Counted from the first letter of the stretch, positions 1 to 8,975 are shown. The stretch is 43,174 nucleotides of DNA from Streptococcus cristatus (GCF_003943465.1 NZ_RJPR01000002.1:29490-72663); one strand, 5' to 3'. A program made the numbers and translations. Notes: a model not told the origin generated them from the sequence alone.

Positions 1-44
1 CCAGACACATACCAATATAATATGGTGTTTTTCCGGTATTTTTT

Positions 45-53
45 TGTTATGAT
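45..53 (+). promoter_or_regulatory. extended -10 promoter of the decayed ORF
   Basis: The sequence shows TG-T-TATGAT, an extended -10 element, 30 bases before an ATG that has a GGAGG ribosome-binding site at 71-75. No clear -35 is seen. It points to a once-expressed plus-strand gene, now broken. Confidence 0.4.
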
Positions 54-82
54 AAATTGAATCATTTTACGGAGGTTTTCTC

Positions 83-345
83 ATGTTATCAAGAGTTGAA
101 AAATTTGAAGTAGTCTTTGATTAATTAGAAAGTGGTTCTTATCTTTAAAAAGATTAAATGATTTGGAAAATATTTGAGAAGGAAAAATATATCGACTTAA
201 CCATCAATTTGAAAACGGTAAGATCTTCCCTCAAACGATGAAAATATAAATACGACCGCTCGAAGAATGGCTAATTTACCTAATTAGGCATGAAACAATC
301 ATTGCAAAATATATTTTTAAAATTACCCATAAAATGATGAGTTGA
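83..345 (+). pseudogene. decayed unidentified plus-strand gene
   Basis: An ATG at 83 sits eight bases after GGAGG, but the reading frame stops after 13 codons (MLSRVEKFEVVFD). Coherent protein-like sequence continues with in-frame stops and shifts frame: from about 160 to 345 it reads DLENI-stop-EGKIYRLNHQFENG, then KIFPQTMKI-stop-IRPLEEWL and IRHETIIAKYIFK. Preserved promoter and ribosome site with a shattered frame is the signature of a pseudogene. I do not recognise the family. The rest of 1-500 holds nothing else I can support, apart from a terminator at 461-492. Confidence 0.45.
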
Positions 346-460
346 AGCGAGTTATTCAAAGTCATATGTATTGCTGATATTTAAAAGAGCGATCTGAGAC
401 TCAATCTATATATAAAATTAGGACTGCTAAGTAAAGTGCGGACATTATACCACAAGCCAC

Positions 461-492
461 AAAAAAACCAGCCGCTCAAAAATGAACGGCTG
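461..492 (-). terminator. intrinsic terminator of the AraC/GyrI gene
   Basis: The ten-base arms at 469-478 and 483-492 pair around a four-base loop, with one G-U pair on the minus strand. Seven As at 461-467 become the U tail on the minus strand. It lies 10 bases after the stop codon at 502. Confidence 0.8.
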
Positions 493-501
493 ATTTCTAA
501 T

Positions 502-1335
502 CTATTTCACCACTGGTATCCAGAGTTCCATTTGATAATCTGGAGAGTACATATCACCCTCGGTGTAAACTTCAAAGTCTGGTGCTCCTGAATGGCGATA
601 GCCAGTTTCTGGGAAGAAGACTTCCAAAACATATTTCCAAGCATGGTGGATGCTGGCAGGTATAGCCCCCTTGACTGGTACGATGGCATATTCAGCTGCT
701 GGGATTTCCTTAATAGAAAGGCCTAGGGCTTCTGCTTTCGCTTTATCCGTCACATCATAAGCCGCCATGTAGTTAATGATTTCACCTTCTTTGACATCCG
801 AGCAGATGCCAAAGGATTGGCCACTGCCCAGACTTTCCAGGCTTTCAAAGCTGTGATTGGCATAGAGCTGCTCCCATACAGACGGGCACTGGCTATTGTC
901 AATAGCTTCCAATAGGACGCCTGCCACGGTAAAAGTAGGTTTCTTTTGAATCTTGATATCCATGTTTTTTCCTCCTGTAATCTTTAAGGATAATTGAAGT
1001 CTAGGAAAGACCCGATAAGATTTTCCATTTCGAACTTCTGAGGGAGTCGCACCATGGAATTTCTTGAAGGCTGCGCTAAAGGCATCGGCAGACTCATAGC
1101 CGTATTTCATCGCTATGTCAATGACTTTCTCAGAGCTTTCCCGCAAGTCCGTCACAGCTTCTGACAGCCTGCGATTGCGTAAATATTCTGCTAATGTCAT
1201 ATCTGCTAGAATAGAAAAGAGCCTGCTAAAGAGAGCATAAGAATAGCCCGATAGCTGCTGGAATTGCTGCAAATCCACTTCTGCGTCCAACTTACTTTCC
1301 AGATATTCCATGGTTCGATTGAATTGATGCATCAT
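502..1335 (-). CDS. AraC-family regulator with GyrI-like ligand-binding domain
   Basis: A 277-residue transcription factor. The N-terminal ~110 residues carry two AraC-type helix-turn-helix motifs (LQQFQQLSGYS and VIDIAMKYGYESADAFSAAF, followed by FHGATPSEVR). The C-terminal half is a GyrI/effector-binding domain (KIQKKPTFTVAGV near its start, ending YQMELWIPV). This pairing is typical of SoxS/Rob-like multidrug or stress regulators that bind small hydrophobic ligands. The frame is open to 1443, but the ATG at 1335 follows GAGGTG at nine bases and matches the family start, so I use it. The target genes are not evident; the gene stands alone with its own terminator. Confidence 0.85.
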   Translation of the reverse strand: MMHQFNRTMEYLESKLDAEVDLQQFQQLSGYSYALFSRLFSILADMTLAEYLRNRRLSEAVTDLRESSEKVIDIAMKYGYESADAFSAAFKKFHGATPSEVRNGKSYRVFPRLQLSLKITGGKNMDIKIQKKPTFTVAGVLLEAIDNSQCPSVWEQLYANHSFESLESLGSGQSFGICSDVKEGEIINYMAAYDVTDKAKAEALGLSIKEIPAAEYAIVPVKGAIPASIHHAWKYVLEVFFPETGYRHSGAPDFEVYTEGDMYSPDYQMELWIPVVK

Positions 1336-1532
1336 ATTCTTTTTCACCTCACAAAAGATACTAAGGCCATTAAAAGCAAAGTGAAAATAGAAAAATTGAC
1401 GGAGGGGCTCCTGCTCCGAGAAAATTTCATCTTTTTCACACAACTTTTAGGCCGTGTTCAATTCTAACTATAGTCTAACAGATATAAGATACTTCCGCCC
1501 TAGAATTTTTGTACAAGATTTAGAGGGGGATT

Positions 1533-2027
1533 CTACAACCTATCCCGTAGCTTCTCCACAAAGAGATAAGCCGCTGGACAGGTCAGGGTATTCTTAATCG
1601 TCAAATGGTTGATTTGATGGATCTTTTTTCGGTCTGTATGGGGAAACTCACGGCAGGCCTTGGGACGGACATCGTAAATCGAGCAGAGATTGTCTCCACC
1701 TAAAAAAGGACAAGGCATAGCCTTGAAGACCTTGTCACCGTCTTCGTCCACCTGCAGAAACTCCTCTTCAAAAGCCGGCAGCTTCATCTTAAAATACTTG
1801 GCAATACGGACAATATCGGCTTCCTTAAAGTCTGGTCCAAGCGTCTTACAGCAATTGGCACAGGCTGTACAGTCAATCTCCTCAAAGACCTCATCATGGA
1901 TTTGCTGGGCAATCTTATCGAGATTTTTTGGTGGCTTTTTCTTGAGACTGGCTAAAAATTTTCGATGCTCTTTCTGCTTTTGCAGGGCTAGTTGGTGGTA
2001 CTTTTCAAGGTCGATTTCTTGAGTCAT
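1533..2027 (-). CDS. YkgJ-family cysteine cluster protein
   Basis: A 164-residue protein of the YkgJ/UPF0153 zinc- or iron-binding family. The signature cysteines are visible: CTACANCCK near residue 54, CPFLGG near 106, LCSIYDVRPKACREFP near 113-128, and a late CPAA. The family is thought to chelate a metal or Fe-S cluster; no reaction is established. A TG-A-TATAAT extended -10 lies about 35 bases upstream. It is monocistronic as far as spacing shows, with the regulator gene about 200 bases downstream. The cysteine spacing makes the family assignment secure, the function not. Confidence 0.85.
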   Translation of the reverse strand: MTQEIDLEKYHQLALQKQKEHRKFLASLKKKPPKNLDKIAQQIHDEVFEEIDCTACANCCKTLGPDFKEADIVRIAKYFKMKLPAFEEEFLQVDEDGDKVFKAMPCPFLGGDNLCSIYDVRPKACREFPHTDRKKIHQINHLTIKNTLTCPAAYLFVEKLRDRL

Positions 2028-2060
2028 AAACTACTTTCTAATCAGTTGATTTTCGTTAGC

Positions 2061-2069
2061 ATTATATCA
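2061..2069 (-). promoter_or_regulatory. extended -10 promoter of the Cys-cluster gene
   Basis: On the minus strand the sequence reads TG-A-TATAAT, with TATAAT at 2066-2061. No good -35 stands 17 bases upstream, which is acceptable for an extended -10 promoter. Confidence 0.55.
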
Positions 2070-2077
2070 TAAATCTC

Positions 2078-2112
2078 AAAAAAATGAGACCTACTTTCAG
2101 GTAGACCTCATT
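2078..2112 (-). terminator. intrinsic terminator of lipoprotein gene A
   Basis: Imperfect inverted repeat ATGAGACCTAC / GTAGACCTCAT around TTTCAG, followed on the minus strand by seven Ts. It lies just after the stop at 2122 and overlaps the upstream part of the next promoter. Confidence 0.75.
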
Positions 2113-2121
2113 TACTTTGTA

Positions 2122-2763
2122 TTAAATATTGTTAGTTGGGCCTTTTTCATCAAGGCTCCATGTTTCTTCTATGTATGAGATGACAGAAGCCAGAGTTTTT
2201 CGGTCGCCTTCAAAAGAGATCAAATACACTTTGTCATCTTTTTGGAAAACCCAAGAAACCACTAACTGCCCTGATTTCATAATTACATTCAGTTGGAAAG
2301 CTTCATTGCCAGAAACAGTGGATTTTGCTCCCCACATTTTTTCTACATCTTTATTATCATTCCAACTATAGGCTAGTCGCTGGGCAATTAACTCAGCATT
2401 GAAAGTTTCTCCATCTTGGACATGAGCTTTTTCTCTAGTATAGCCATTCATGGTAACGATATTATAAGCTGAACCATCTGTGTACTGAATACTGTCGCCG
2501 CCATCTAGGTCGGTAAACTTTATCCAATTATCAGGAATACTGATATAGCCATAATCATCAGAGCCAACCCGCTGCGTACCAGTAGTCTTTGACGTTTTTT
2601 TGTCTCTACTGCTACTACTGCTTGTATCGCTGTCATCTCTCAGGGAAACCCGACTGGAAGAATCAGATGGTTTCCGACTGCTGTAGCTCTTAATAAGGCT
2701 ACAGGAAGACAGAGAAAGGCCGGCTAAGATAGTCAGGGAGAGCAGAAAGTACTTCTTTTTCAT
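2122..2763 (-). CDS. putative lipoprotein A (paralogue of the one at 3990-4625)
   Basis: A 213-residue secreted lipoprotein. The signal peptide is a KKK cluster, a hydrophobic stretch and a lipobox LSSC with Cys at residue 21. A Ser/Lys-rich linker follows, then a folded domain of about 140 residues sharing long blocks with its paralogue: IQYTDGSAYNIVTMN, DGETFNAE, STVSG.EAFQ, FQKDDKVY, SFEGD, ETWSLD. An ATG at 2769 is also in frame, but the AAGGA site is better spaced for 2763. It follows pnuC by 104 bases. Family and function are not recognised; the Cys should be lipidated by Lgt and the signal cut by LspA, which is encoded in this window. Confidence 0.8.
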   Translation of the reverse strand: MKKKYFLLSLTILAGLSLSSCSLIKSYSSRKPSDSSSRVSLRDDSDTSSSSSRDKKTSKTTGTQRVGSDDYGYISIPDNWIKFTDLDGGDSIQYTDGSAYNIVTMNGYTREKAHVQDGETFNAELIAQRLAYSWNDNKDVEKMWGAKSTVSGNEAFQLNVIMKSGQLVVSWVFQKDDKVYLISFEGDRKTLASVISYIEETWSLDEKGPTNNI

Positions 2764-2873
2764 GGTCATTCCTTCCTAAATCTAATAAATTTTACTAATA
2801 CTAGTTTACCATATTTTTAGGACGAAAGGAAAGAGAGACATTGTCACATCCGATTTCTTTTCCGTTTATAGGA

Positions 2874-3665
2874 CTATGCTTTTTTAGCGGCCTTATTCCA
2901 CTGGTACCATCCTACCAAACTGTTGATTAAATAGATCAAATATTTCCCTTGAATCTGAAGGCTTTCACCCCACCAGAGGTAGATAGAAAAAATATTGGTC
3001 GCTGCCCAGAAAATCCACTGTTCGCGATAAACAGCCGTCATCAAGATTTGCCCTACTCCATTTGTCGCATCTGTGATTGAATCACGATAAGGACGATTAG
3101 CCCCCACAGACTGATAAATCAAGCCAAAGACCAACCACCAAAGCATACTGAGCGATAGATACTTTGTCCATCCTTTGGCATCTAGCTTACGAGCAACAAA
3201 CTCTTGCTTTTCTTTTTTAAACTGACCTTGGTAAATCCACACCAAGAGGCCAATTGGCTGCATGATGGTAAAGTAAAGAGTAGTCAAGACCTCGCCATAG
3301 AAGCCTTTCTGCAAAGCCAAAATCAAGTAAATCACAGAATTAATCAAACCAAAGAGGTAATTGCTAGCCCGCCCTTCAGAAACGAAGATCACACAGATAA
3401 TCCCAGTCAGACTGCAAATCATCCCCGTCCAATCCACGATGCGATGTTCATATATCAGCTCCAGCCAGAGCGGAAAACTCCCTAGAATCAAGAGATAAAC
3501 CCACTGACCTAGACTGCGATGAGCAAACAAATCGTCCCAGATAAGCTTCAAGGTACCAGAAAAGCCGAGCTTCTTCATACTAGTCACCATTCGTTTATAG
3601 CCACCAGACATTTCAGAAAGCGTCAGCTTCATGTTTGCGATTTTCTTTTGGATATAAGTATTCAT
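2874..3665 (-). CDS. pnuC: PnuC-type nicotinamide riboside/mononucleoside transporter
   Basis: A 263-residue membrane protein with seven to eight hydrophobic segments. It shows PnuC hallmarks: WTGMICSLTGIICVIFVSEG early in the core, NYLFGLINSVIYLILA in the middle, and a final WIFWAATNIFSIYLWW with the N and W residues that contact the ligand in this family. PnuC imports nicotinamide riboside by facilitated diffusion, and intracellular phosphorylation traps it for NAD synthesis. The ATG at 3665 follows AAAGGAGA. A ~100-base structured leader and a good promoter lie upstream, indicating regulation at the RNA level (see 3687-3766). Confidence 0.92.
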   Translation of the reverse strand: MNTYIQKKIANMKLTLSEMSGGYKRMVTSMKKLGFSGTLKLIWDDLFAHRSLGQWVYLLILGSFPLWLELIYEHRIVDWTGMICSLTGIICVIFVSEGRASNYLFGLINSVIYLILALQKGFYGEVLTTLYFTIMQPIGLLVWIYQGQFKKEKQEFVARKLDAKGWTKYLSLSMLWWLVFGLIYQSVGANRPYRDSITDATNGVGQILMTAVYREQWIFWAATNIFSIYLWWGESLQIQGKYLIYLINSLVGWYQWNKAAKKA

Positions 3666-3686
3666 TCTTTCTCCTTTTGTTTTTTA

Positions 3687-3766
3687 AGAGCCGTGTCAAA
3701 TTGACTTACGGATGCAACGCTCTATTATTTTCGAACACGCACAAGATTTGTCTTATACAGTGTTCA
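3687..3766 (-). promoter_or_regulatory. structured pnuC leader, candidate NAD+-II (pnuC-motif) riboswitch
   Basis: The transcript predicted from the promoter at 3773-3800 has a leader of about 100 nt. Two stem regions are visible. Hairpin I pairs GAACAC with GTGTTC (arms 3760-3765 and 3733-3738). Hairpin II spans 3723-3687, with AGAGC/GCTCT outer arms, CCGT/ACGG and GTCA/TGAC inner arms, and a bulged GTTGCAT. The ribosome site AAAGGAG follows 10 bases after hairpin II, so translation control is geometrically possible. Established knowledge: a second NAD+ riboswitch class (pnuC motif, NAD+-II) is found upstream of pnuC in streptococci. I infer membership from position and structure; I did not match the published consensus. 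Confidence 0.55.
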
Positions 3767-3772
3767 CATTTC

Positions 3773-3800
3773 ATCATATTCCTATTTCAAAAAATGTCAA
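3773..3800 (-). promoter_or_regulatory. pnuC promoter
   Basis: TTGACA (3800-3795) and TATGAT (3778-3773) are separated by 16 bases on the minus strand. The start would fall near 3766, giving the long structured leader before pnuC. Confidence 0.75.
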
Positions 3801-3823
3801 CTAAAATCCAAAAAATATTTCCT

Positions 3824-3898
3824 AACGTTCGGATTTCAAGAAAAGACCTACAAATTTTTGTAAGCCTTTTTACTTAGATTTGATAGTAGTCGAACGTT
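3824..3898. repeat. 75-base imperfect palindrome
   Basis: Outer arms AACGTTCG (3824-3831) and CGAACGTT (3891-3898) are perfect complements, and the tip TACAAA-TT-TTTGTA is also perfect. Between them the arms GATTTCAAGAAAAG and CTTTTTACTTAGATTT pair with a few bulges, so nearly the whole segment folds as one long hairpin. On the plus strand it is followed by TTTTTTG. It lies between a terminator and the pnuC promoter. It could be a small MITE-like repeat or a backup terminator against plus-strand reading. Confidence 0.6.
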
Positions 3899-3946
3899 TT
3901 TTGATTTGTTACTATATTTTTGTGAAGCATAATTAGCATCTACACT

Positions 3947-3986
3947 GAAAAAACAAGAGACTTAATAAATAGGCCTCTTGTTTTTT
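3947..3986 (-). terminator. terminator of lipoprotein gene B
   Basis: Inverted repeat AAAAAACAAGAG / CTCTTGTTTTTT around a 16-base centre, immediately after the stop codon at 3990. A and T tracts on both sides make it potentially bidirectional. Confidence 0.75.
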
Positions 3987-3989
3987 AAA

Positions 3990-4625
3990 CTATTTTTCGC
4001 TGACTGCTCCCTTGCCATCAAGGCTCCAAGTATCTTTCATGTTTGTAATGAAATCATCAAGAGTTTCTTCGTCGCCTTCAAAGGATAGTATATAAACTTT
4101 GTCATCTTTTTGGAAAACTAATGTATTAGCAAGTTGTCCCGATTTCAGAATGATGTTTATTTGAAAGGCTTCTCTTCCTGAGACAGTACTTTTAGAGCCC
4201 CACATCTTCTCAATATTATCTTTTTGGCTCCAATTATAGGCTACATGTTGAGCAATTGTTTCTGCATTGAAAGTCTCACCATCTGCTACTTCAGCTTCTG
4301 CCTTAGAAACAGCATTCATGGTAACAATATTATAAGCAGAACCGTCGGTATATTGGATAAGTCCCTCAACCTCTGCATCAAAAAATTTAATCCATTTACT
4401 TGGGATATCGATATAACCAAACTCTGGAGAACCAACACGTTTTGTTTCTTGATTGGTTTTGTTCTTGCTTTTTTTAGAAGAAGAATTTGAAGACTTCTTT
4501 TTCACTTGTGCACTGGAACTGGTTGAAGAACTAGATTGACCAGGCTTTTGTCCAGAATTGGCACACGATGCAAGAGTAAGTGAAGTTAATACCAGAACTG
4601 CTCCAAGCAGATATGATCGTTTCAT
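3990..4625 (-). CDS. putative lipoprotein B (paralogue of the one at 2122-2763)
   Basis: A 211-residue lipoprotein with signal peptide MKRSYLLGAVLVLTSLTLAS and lipobox LASC, Cys at residue 21, exactly as in its paralogue. A Ser/Lys linker of about 35 residues precedes a globular domain beginning RVGSPEFGYIDIPSKWIKF and containing IQYTDGSAYNIVTMN, AQHVAYNW, STVSGREAFQ and FQKDDKVY. It starts 42 bases after the lepA stop codon and may be cotranscribed with it. The family is not recognised; a surface-attached stress or adhesion role would be a guess. The copy order lepA - B - pnuC - A suggests an old duplication with pnuC between the copies. Confidence 0.8.
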   Translation of the reverse strand: MKRSYLLGAVLVLTSLTLASCANSGQKPGQSSSSTSSSAQVKKKSSNSSSKKSKNKTNQETKRVGSPEFGYIDIPSKWIKFFDAEVEGLIQYTDGSAYNIVTMNAVSKAEAEVADGETFNAETIAQHVAYNWSQKDNIEKMWGSKSTVSGREAFQINIILKSGQLANTLVFQKDDKVYILSFEGDEETLDDFITNMKDTWSLDGKGAVSEK

Positions 4626-4667
4626 GATTTTCTCCTTTTAATATATATTACTTAGAGATATAAGACT

Positions 4668-6491
4668 TTATTCCTCATCCATACTTAGGACGCTGAGGAA
4701 GGCCTCTTGTGGGACTTCGACAGATCCGATAGCTTTCATTCGTTTTTTACCGGCTTTTTGTTTTTCTAGAAGTTTGCGCTTCCGAGAAACGTCACCACCA
4801 TAACACTTGGCAAGTACGTTTTTACGAAGGGCCTTGATATCAGTACGAGCCACGATCTTATGACCAATAGCTGCCTGAATAGGTACCTCAAACTGCTGAC
4901 GAGGAATGATTTTCTTGAGCTTGTCTACAATCAGCTTACCACGCTCATAGGCGAATTCCTTGTGAACGATAAAGCTAAGAGCATCAACCTTGTCCCCATT
5001 GAGGAGAATATCCATCTTCACCAGCTTGGACGAGCGATACTCAGAAATTTCGTAGTCAAAGCTAGCATAGCCACGAGTAGAGGACTTGAGCTTGTCAAAG
5101 AAGTCAAAGACAATTTCAGCGAGCGGGATTTGATAGATGACATTGACACGATTGTCATCAATATAGTCCATGGTCACAAAGTCACCGCGCTTACGCTGAG
5201 CCAATTCCATCACCGCTCCGACAAATTCCTGCGGCACCATAATCTGCGCCTTGACATAAGGCTCCTCGATGGAATCAATCTTGGTCGGATCCGGAAACTC
5301 GCTCGGATTAGAGACATCAATAGCTTCACCATCTGTCAGATTAACCTTATAGATAACAGACGGCGCCGTCATGATCAGATCAATATTAAACTCACGCTCC
5401 AAGCGCTCCTGAATGACGTCCATGTGCAGCAAGCCCAAGAAGCCACAACGGAAACCAAATCCTAGTGCTTGCGACGTTTCTGGTTCAAATTGCAGACTGG
5501 CATCGTTCAACTGCAATTTTTCAAGGGCTTCACGTAGGTCATTGTATTTATTGGACTCAATCGGGTAGAGACCAGCAAATACCATCGGATTCATCTGCTT
5601 ATAGCCGTCCAAAGGCTCAGATGCTGGATTGTCCGCCAAAGTTACTGTGTCTCCGACCCGGGTATCCTGTACCGTTTTGATAGAAGCCGCGATATAGCCA
5701 ACATCCCCTGTCGCTAAGAAATCACGTCCAATAGCCTTAGGTGTGAAGATGCCGACCTCAGTCACATCAAAGGTCTTGCCATTGCTCATGAGCTGAATGG
5801 TATCTCCCGGCTTGACCACACCGTCCATCACCCGCACTTGCAGGATTACCCCACGATAAGCATCATAGACTGAGTCAAAAATCAAGGCTTTGAGCGGTGC
5901 TTCAACATTTCCAGTCGGAGCTGGAACTTTTTCTACAATCTGCTCTAAAATATCTTCAATTCCGATACCAGCCTTGGCAGAAGCCAAAACGGCTTCGCTA
6001 GCATCCAACCCAATCACGTCCTCAATCTCAGCTCGCACCCGCTCTGGATCCGCAGCTGGCAGGTCAATCTTATTGATAACAGGCAGGATTTCCAAGTCAT
6101 TGTCCAACGCTAGGTAGACATTGGCCAAGGTCTGAGCCTCAATCCCCTGAGCCGCATCCACGACCAAAATAGCCCCTTCACAGGCCGCAAGAGAACGCGA
6201 TACTTCATAGGTAAAGTCCACATGTCCCGGCGTGTCAATCAAGTGGAAGATATAGGTCTCCCCGTCCTTGGCAGTATAATTGAGTTCGATAGCATTGAGC
6301 TTAATGGTGATACCGCGCTCCCGCTCTAAGTCCATGCTGTCTAAAAGTTGGGCCTGCATTTCCCGGCTGGAAACTGTCTCCGTCGCCTCCAAAATTCGGT
6401 CAGCCAAGGTTGATTTCCCGTGGTCAATGTGGGCAATGATGGAGAAATTGCGGATCTTCTCCTGACGTTTTTTCAAATCTTCTAACTTCAT
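4668..6491 (-). CDS. lepA: elongation factor 4 (back-translocating GTPase LepA)
   Basis: A 607-residue ribosome-associated GTPase of normal LepA length. The G domain shows the P-loop AHIDHGKST near residue 20, the switch-[10 protein letters not shown], and NKIDLPAAD. It is followed by EF-G-like domains II, III and V and the LepA-specific C-terminal domain ([34 protein letters not shown]). LepA acts on stalled ribosomes and helps biogenesis or fidelity under ionic stress. A TG-A-TATAAT extended -10 lies at 6529-6521, some 30 bases before the ATG. Confidence 0.98.
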   Translation of the reverse strand: MKLEDLKKRQEKIRNFSIIAHIDHGKSTLADRILEATETVSSREMQAQLLDSMDLERERGITIKLNAIELNYTAKDGETYIFHLIDTPGHVDFTYEVSRSLAACEGAILVVDAAQGIEAQTLANVYLALDNDLEILPVINKIDLPAADPERVRAEIEDVIGLDASEAVLASAKAGIGIEDILEQIVEKVPAPTGNVEAPLKALIFDSVYDAYRGVILQVRVMDGVVKPGDTIQLMSNGKTFDVTEVGIFTPKAIGRDFLATGDVGYIAASIKTVQDTRVGDTVTLADNPASEPLDGYKQMNPMVFAGLYPIESNKYNDLREALEKLQLNDASLQFEPETSQALGFGFRCGFLGLLHMDVIQERLEREFNIDLIMTAPSVIYKVNLTDGEAIDVSNPSEFPDPTKIDSIEEPYVKAQIMVPQEFVGAVMELAQRKRGDFVTMDYIDDNRVNVIYQIPLAEIVFDFFDKLKSSTRGYASFDYEISEYRSSKLVKMDILLNGDKVDALSFIVHKEFAYERGKLIVDKLKKIIPRQQFEVPIQAAIGHKIVARTDIKALRKNVLAKCYGGDVSRKRKLLEKQKAGKKRMKAIGSVEVPQEAFLSVLSMDEE

Positions 6492-6540
6492 TTTTCTCTT
6501 CCTTTTAGGGTATTCTATTTATTATATCATGATTTGTCGA

Positions 6541-6572
6541 AAATAAAAACGACTGTAACCAAGACAGTCGAC
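6541..6572 (-). terminator. terminator of the LysR-lspA-rluD operon
   Basis: Perfect seven-base arms CGACTGT / ACAGTCG with loop AACCAAG, followed on the minus strand by TTTTTATTTT. It lies 43 bases after the rluD stop codon. Confidence 0.85.
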
Positions 6573-6614
6573 TTAATTTTCCATTTATCTAGAGTCTCAT
6601 AAATACGAAGACGA

Positions 6615-7517
6615 TTAGTCATGGGCTTTTCTGAGTTTTTCAAGAGTTTCTAGGAAAATAGCTGGCGCTTCAGCCGTAAATTCCATTACTTCGCCAGTCC
6701 GAGGATGGGTGAAGCCCAGTGTTCGCGCGTGCAGAAATTGACCATGTCCTTTCAGGGTCTTACGTGGCCCATAGACCTCATCGCCAGCTACTGGATGGCC
6801 GATATAAGCCATGTGGACACGGATTTGATGCGTCCGCCCCGTCTCCAGCTGCAGCTCCACCAAGGTATAGTCTCCAAAACGTTCCAAGACTTGGAAACGT
6901 GTCAGAGCGGGTTTTCCCTTAGCTGTAACTGCCTGTTTCTTGCGGTCTTTTTCACTACGGCCAATCGGTGCCTCAATCACTCCGCGGTCGTTAGGTAGAT
7001 TGCCATGTACAATCGCCCAGTATTTACGCAGGGATTTCTTGTTCTTAAGCTCATCTGCAAGTGACAGATGGGCTTGGTCATTCTTGGCAATCATCAAAAG
7101 ACCAGAAGTATCCTTATCAATCCGATGGACAATCCCTGGGCGCAGTACACCATTGATTCCAGAGAGATCTTTGATGTGGTACATGAGGGCATTGACCAGA
7201 GTACCGCTGGTATGCCCAGCTGACGGGTGAACCACCATGCCTTGTGGCTTGTTGACGACGGCTACATCTTCATCCTGATAGACAATTTCTAGCGGAAGAT
7301 CCTCTGCCACATACTCAACCACCTCTGGCTCAGGTACTTCATAGGAAATGACATCACCCTCTTTGACGGCATACTTGGCTTTTTTTGCCTCTCCATTGAC
7401 CAAAATCTGACCATTTTTTATCTGTTCATTGGCTAAACCACGGGATAACTCTGTTAGGTCCGCCACTGCCTTATCTAAACGCAGACCTGCGGCTACTGCA
7501 TCAATTTTCAATTCCAT
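6615..7517 (-). CDS. rluD: RluD-family 23S rRNA pseudouridine synthase
   Basis: A 300-residue RNA-modifying enzyme. An S4-like RNA-binding segment occupies roughly residues 12-75. The catalytic domain has the RluA-family motif [11 protein letters not shown] with the nucleophilic Asp, then [17 protein letters not shown] and DEVYGP. It isomerises uridines in the large-subunit rRNA, by homology those of helix 69. The start overlaps the end of lspA by 17 bases, so the two are translationally linked. The exact target site among RluA-like enzymes is inferred from length and the S4 domain. Confidence 0.93.
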   Translation of the reverse strand: MELKIDAVAAGLRLDKAVADLTELSRGLANEQIKNGQILVNGEAKKAKYAVKEGDVISYEVPEPEVVEYVAEDLPLEIVYQDEDVAVVNKPQGMVVHPSAGHTSGTLVNALMYHIKDLSGINGVLRPGIVHRIDKDTSGLLMIAKNDQAHLSLADELKNKKSLRKYWAIVHGNLPNDRGVIEAPIGRSEKDRKKQAVTAKGKPALTRFQVLERFGDYTLVELQLETGRTHQIRVHMAYIGHPVAGDEVYGPRKTLKGHGQFLHARTLGFTHPRTGEVMEFTAEAPAIFLETLEKLRKAHD

Positions 7518-7968
7518 TTGTTTCTTCCTTCAACATCACCAGTAATAAAATTGCTACTCCAACAGTCAGGTACATATCCGCTACGTTAAAAATAGCAAAA
7601 TTGACAAAATCTAGCTGGAACATATCCACTACAAATCCTTGCTGAATCCGGTCAATGAAATTGCCCAAACCACCAGCAATAATTAGAATGAGTCCCGTCA
7701 GCATCCACTTGGAAGCTTGGATATTTTTAATCAAATACCAAACAGCAACTCCAATCACGATACAAGTTATCAGAGCGAAAAACCACTGCTGATTTTCCAA
7801 GATAGAAAAGGCTGCACCAGTATTTCGCAGATAGGTCAAACTGACAATCTTAGGAATAAACTTCCTGACCTGCCCCAAAGAAAAATTGGAAACAATATAA
7901 CACTTGACTGCCTGATCAAGAGCAATCAAAAGAATAACTAAAAAAGGAATCGCAATTTTACGTTTCAT
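7501..7968 (-). CDS. lspA: lipoprotein signal peptidase II
   Basis: A 155-residue inner membrane aspartic protease with four predicted helices. The catalytic Asp motifs are present: [15 protein letters not shown] and [11 protein letters not shown], plus the N-terminal ALDQAVK. It removes signal peptides from diacylglyceryl-modified prolipoproteins, which include the two encoded at 2122 and 3990. Its ATG overlaps the stop of the LysR gene by four bases and its end overlaps rluD, making a compact three-gene operon. Confidence 0.97.
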   Translation of the reverse strand: MKRKIAIPFLVILLIALDQAVKCYIVSNFSLGQVRKFIPKIVSLTYLRNTGAAFSILENQQWFFALITCIVIGVAVWYLIKNIQASKWMLTGLILIIAGGLGNFIDRIQQGFVVDMFQLDFVNFAIFNVADMYLTVGVAILLLVMLKEETNGIEN

Positions 7969-8873
7969 ACTTCTCTTTTCTGTGCAAAATATTCTTTCAT
8001 AACAGCTACAAAAGCTTCGCCGACCTGACTCAACTCTACATCTTCCCTCTTGACATAAACCATGTGATTGTCCAAATTGTCTCGGAGTTTGATGACAGTG
8101 ATTCCATTTACACTGTTACTATCCAAAAAGCCAGATCCAGTCGCATAAGCATCCGTCCGCTCCAAAATCCCATTCAGCGTAGCTCGATCCGTCACATTAA
8201 ACATCTGGGAGCTGGCACTGGTATCGACAAAATTCTCGGAATAATAGAGGTACTCATCCTTTTCCTGTGTGAAGCGAACAGTTGGCAAGGTAGCTAAATC
8301 TTCCATGACCAGTTCCTCCTTTTGAGTCAGAGGATGGTCTTCCCGCAGATAAATGTGGGTCTGGAAAGGAATTAGCTCAATGACCTCCAAGCCGAGCTTC
8401 TCCACCCGCTGCATAATGCCCTTGCTATTCTGATTATTGAGATAAATAATCCCAATCTCACTGTGGCCTTGGGCTACTTCGTCCAAAATCTGCACGGTCG
8501 TTGATTCAAAAATCCGGAAATTCTTATATTCTGGATACTTTTGCGAAAACTCCGTAATCAAAGGCGGCAAAAAGTCATAGTGCTGGCTGGCAATGGAAAA
8601 TTCATCCTTTTCCTCTTCAGGATTGGCATACTGATTTTGAAAGACATCAAATCCTTTGACCAATTCTTGAGCTCTCTCGTAAAATTCCATCCCCCGTCGG
8701 GTCAAAAAAGTTCCGCTACTGGTTCGACGAAAAACTTTAAATCCCAGCTCCTTTTCCAAATCTCGCACCGCGATAGATAGACTGGGCTGGCTGACATACA
8801 TCTTTTCTGCTGCTTCGCGGAAAGTTCCGCTGTTGGCAATAGCCACTACATAACGCAATTGTTGAATATTCAT
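7965..8873 (-). CDS. LysR-family regulator, CpsY/MtaR-like
   Basis: A 302-residue LysR regulator. The N-terminal winged helix includes [20 protein letters not shown] and the following [12 protein letters not shown]; the rest is a periplasmic-binding-like effector domain. Resemblance to streptococcal CpsY/MtaR proteins, which control methionine uptake and metabolism genes, is my recognition from memory and moderately certain. It is the first gene of the operon with lspA and rluD and has its own promoter. The targets need not be adjacent. Confidence 0.8.
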   Translation of the reverse strand: MNIQQLRYVVAIANSGTFREAAEKMYVSQPSLSIAVRDLEKELGFKVFRRTSSGTFLTRRGMEFYERAQELVKGFDVFQNQYANPEEEKDEFSIASQHYDFLPPLITEFSQKYPEYKNFRIFESTTVQILDEVAQGHSEIGIIYLNNQNSKGIMQRVEKLGLEVIELIPFQTHIYLREDHPLTQKEELVMEDLATLPTVRFTQEKDEYLYYSENFVDTSASSQMFNVTDRATLNGILERTDAYATGSGFLDSNSVNGITVIKLRDNLDNHMVYVKREDVELSQVGEAFVAVMKEYFAQKREV

Positions 8874-8900
8874 ATCTTTTTCCTTTTATAAATACTCCTA

Positions 8901-8929
8901 ATTATACCACAAAATCAACCTTCCTCAAA
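8901..8929 (-). promoter_or_regulatory. promoter of the LysR-lspA-rluD operon
   Basis: TATAAT at 8906-8901 preceded by TG and one base (extended -10), with TTTGAG at 8929-8924 as a -35 at 17-base spacing. Confidence 0.6.
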
Positions 8930-8975
8930 GGCAGGCAGCTACTTTCCTCTTAGAAATACATCTCTGAAATCTGCA

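Noticed and set aside
4860..5465. Long open frame on the plus strand (201 codons)
   Set aside because: It is antisense inside lepA, without a ribosome site and with low-complexity-like composition; lepA is complete and conserved.
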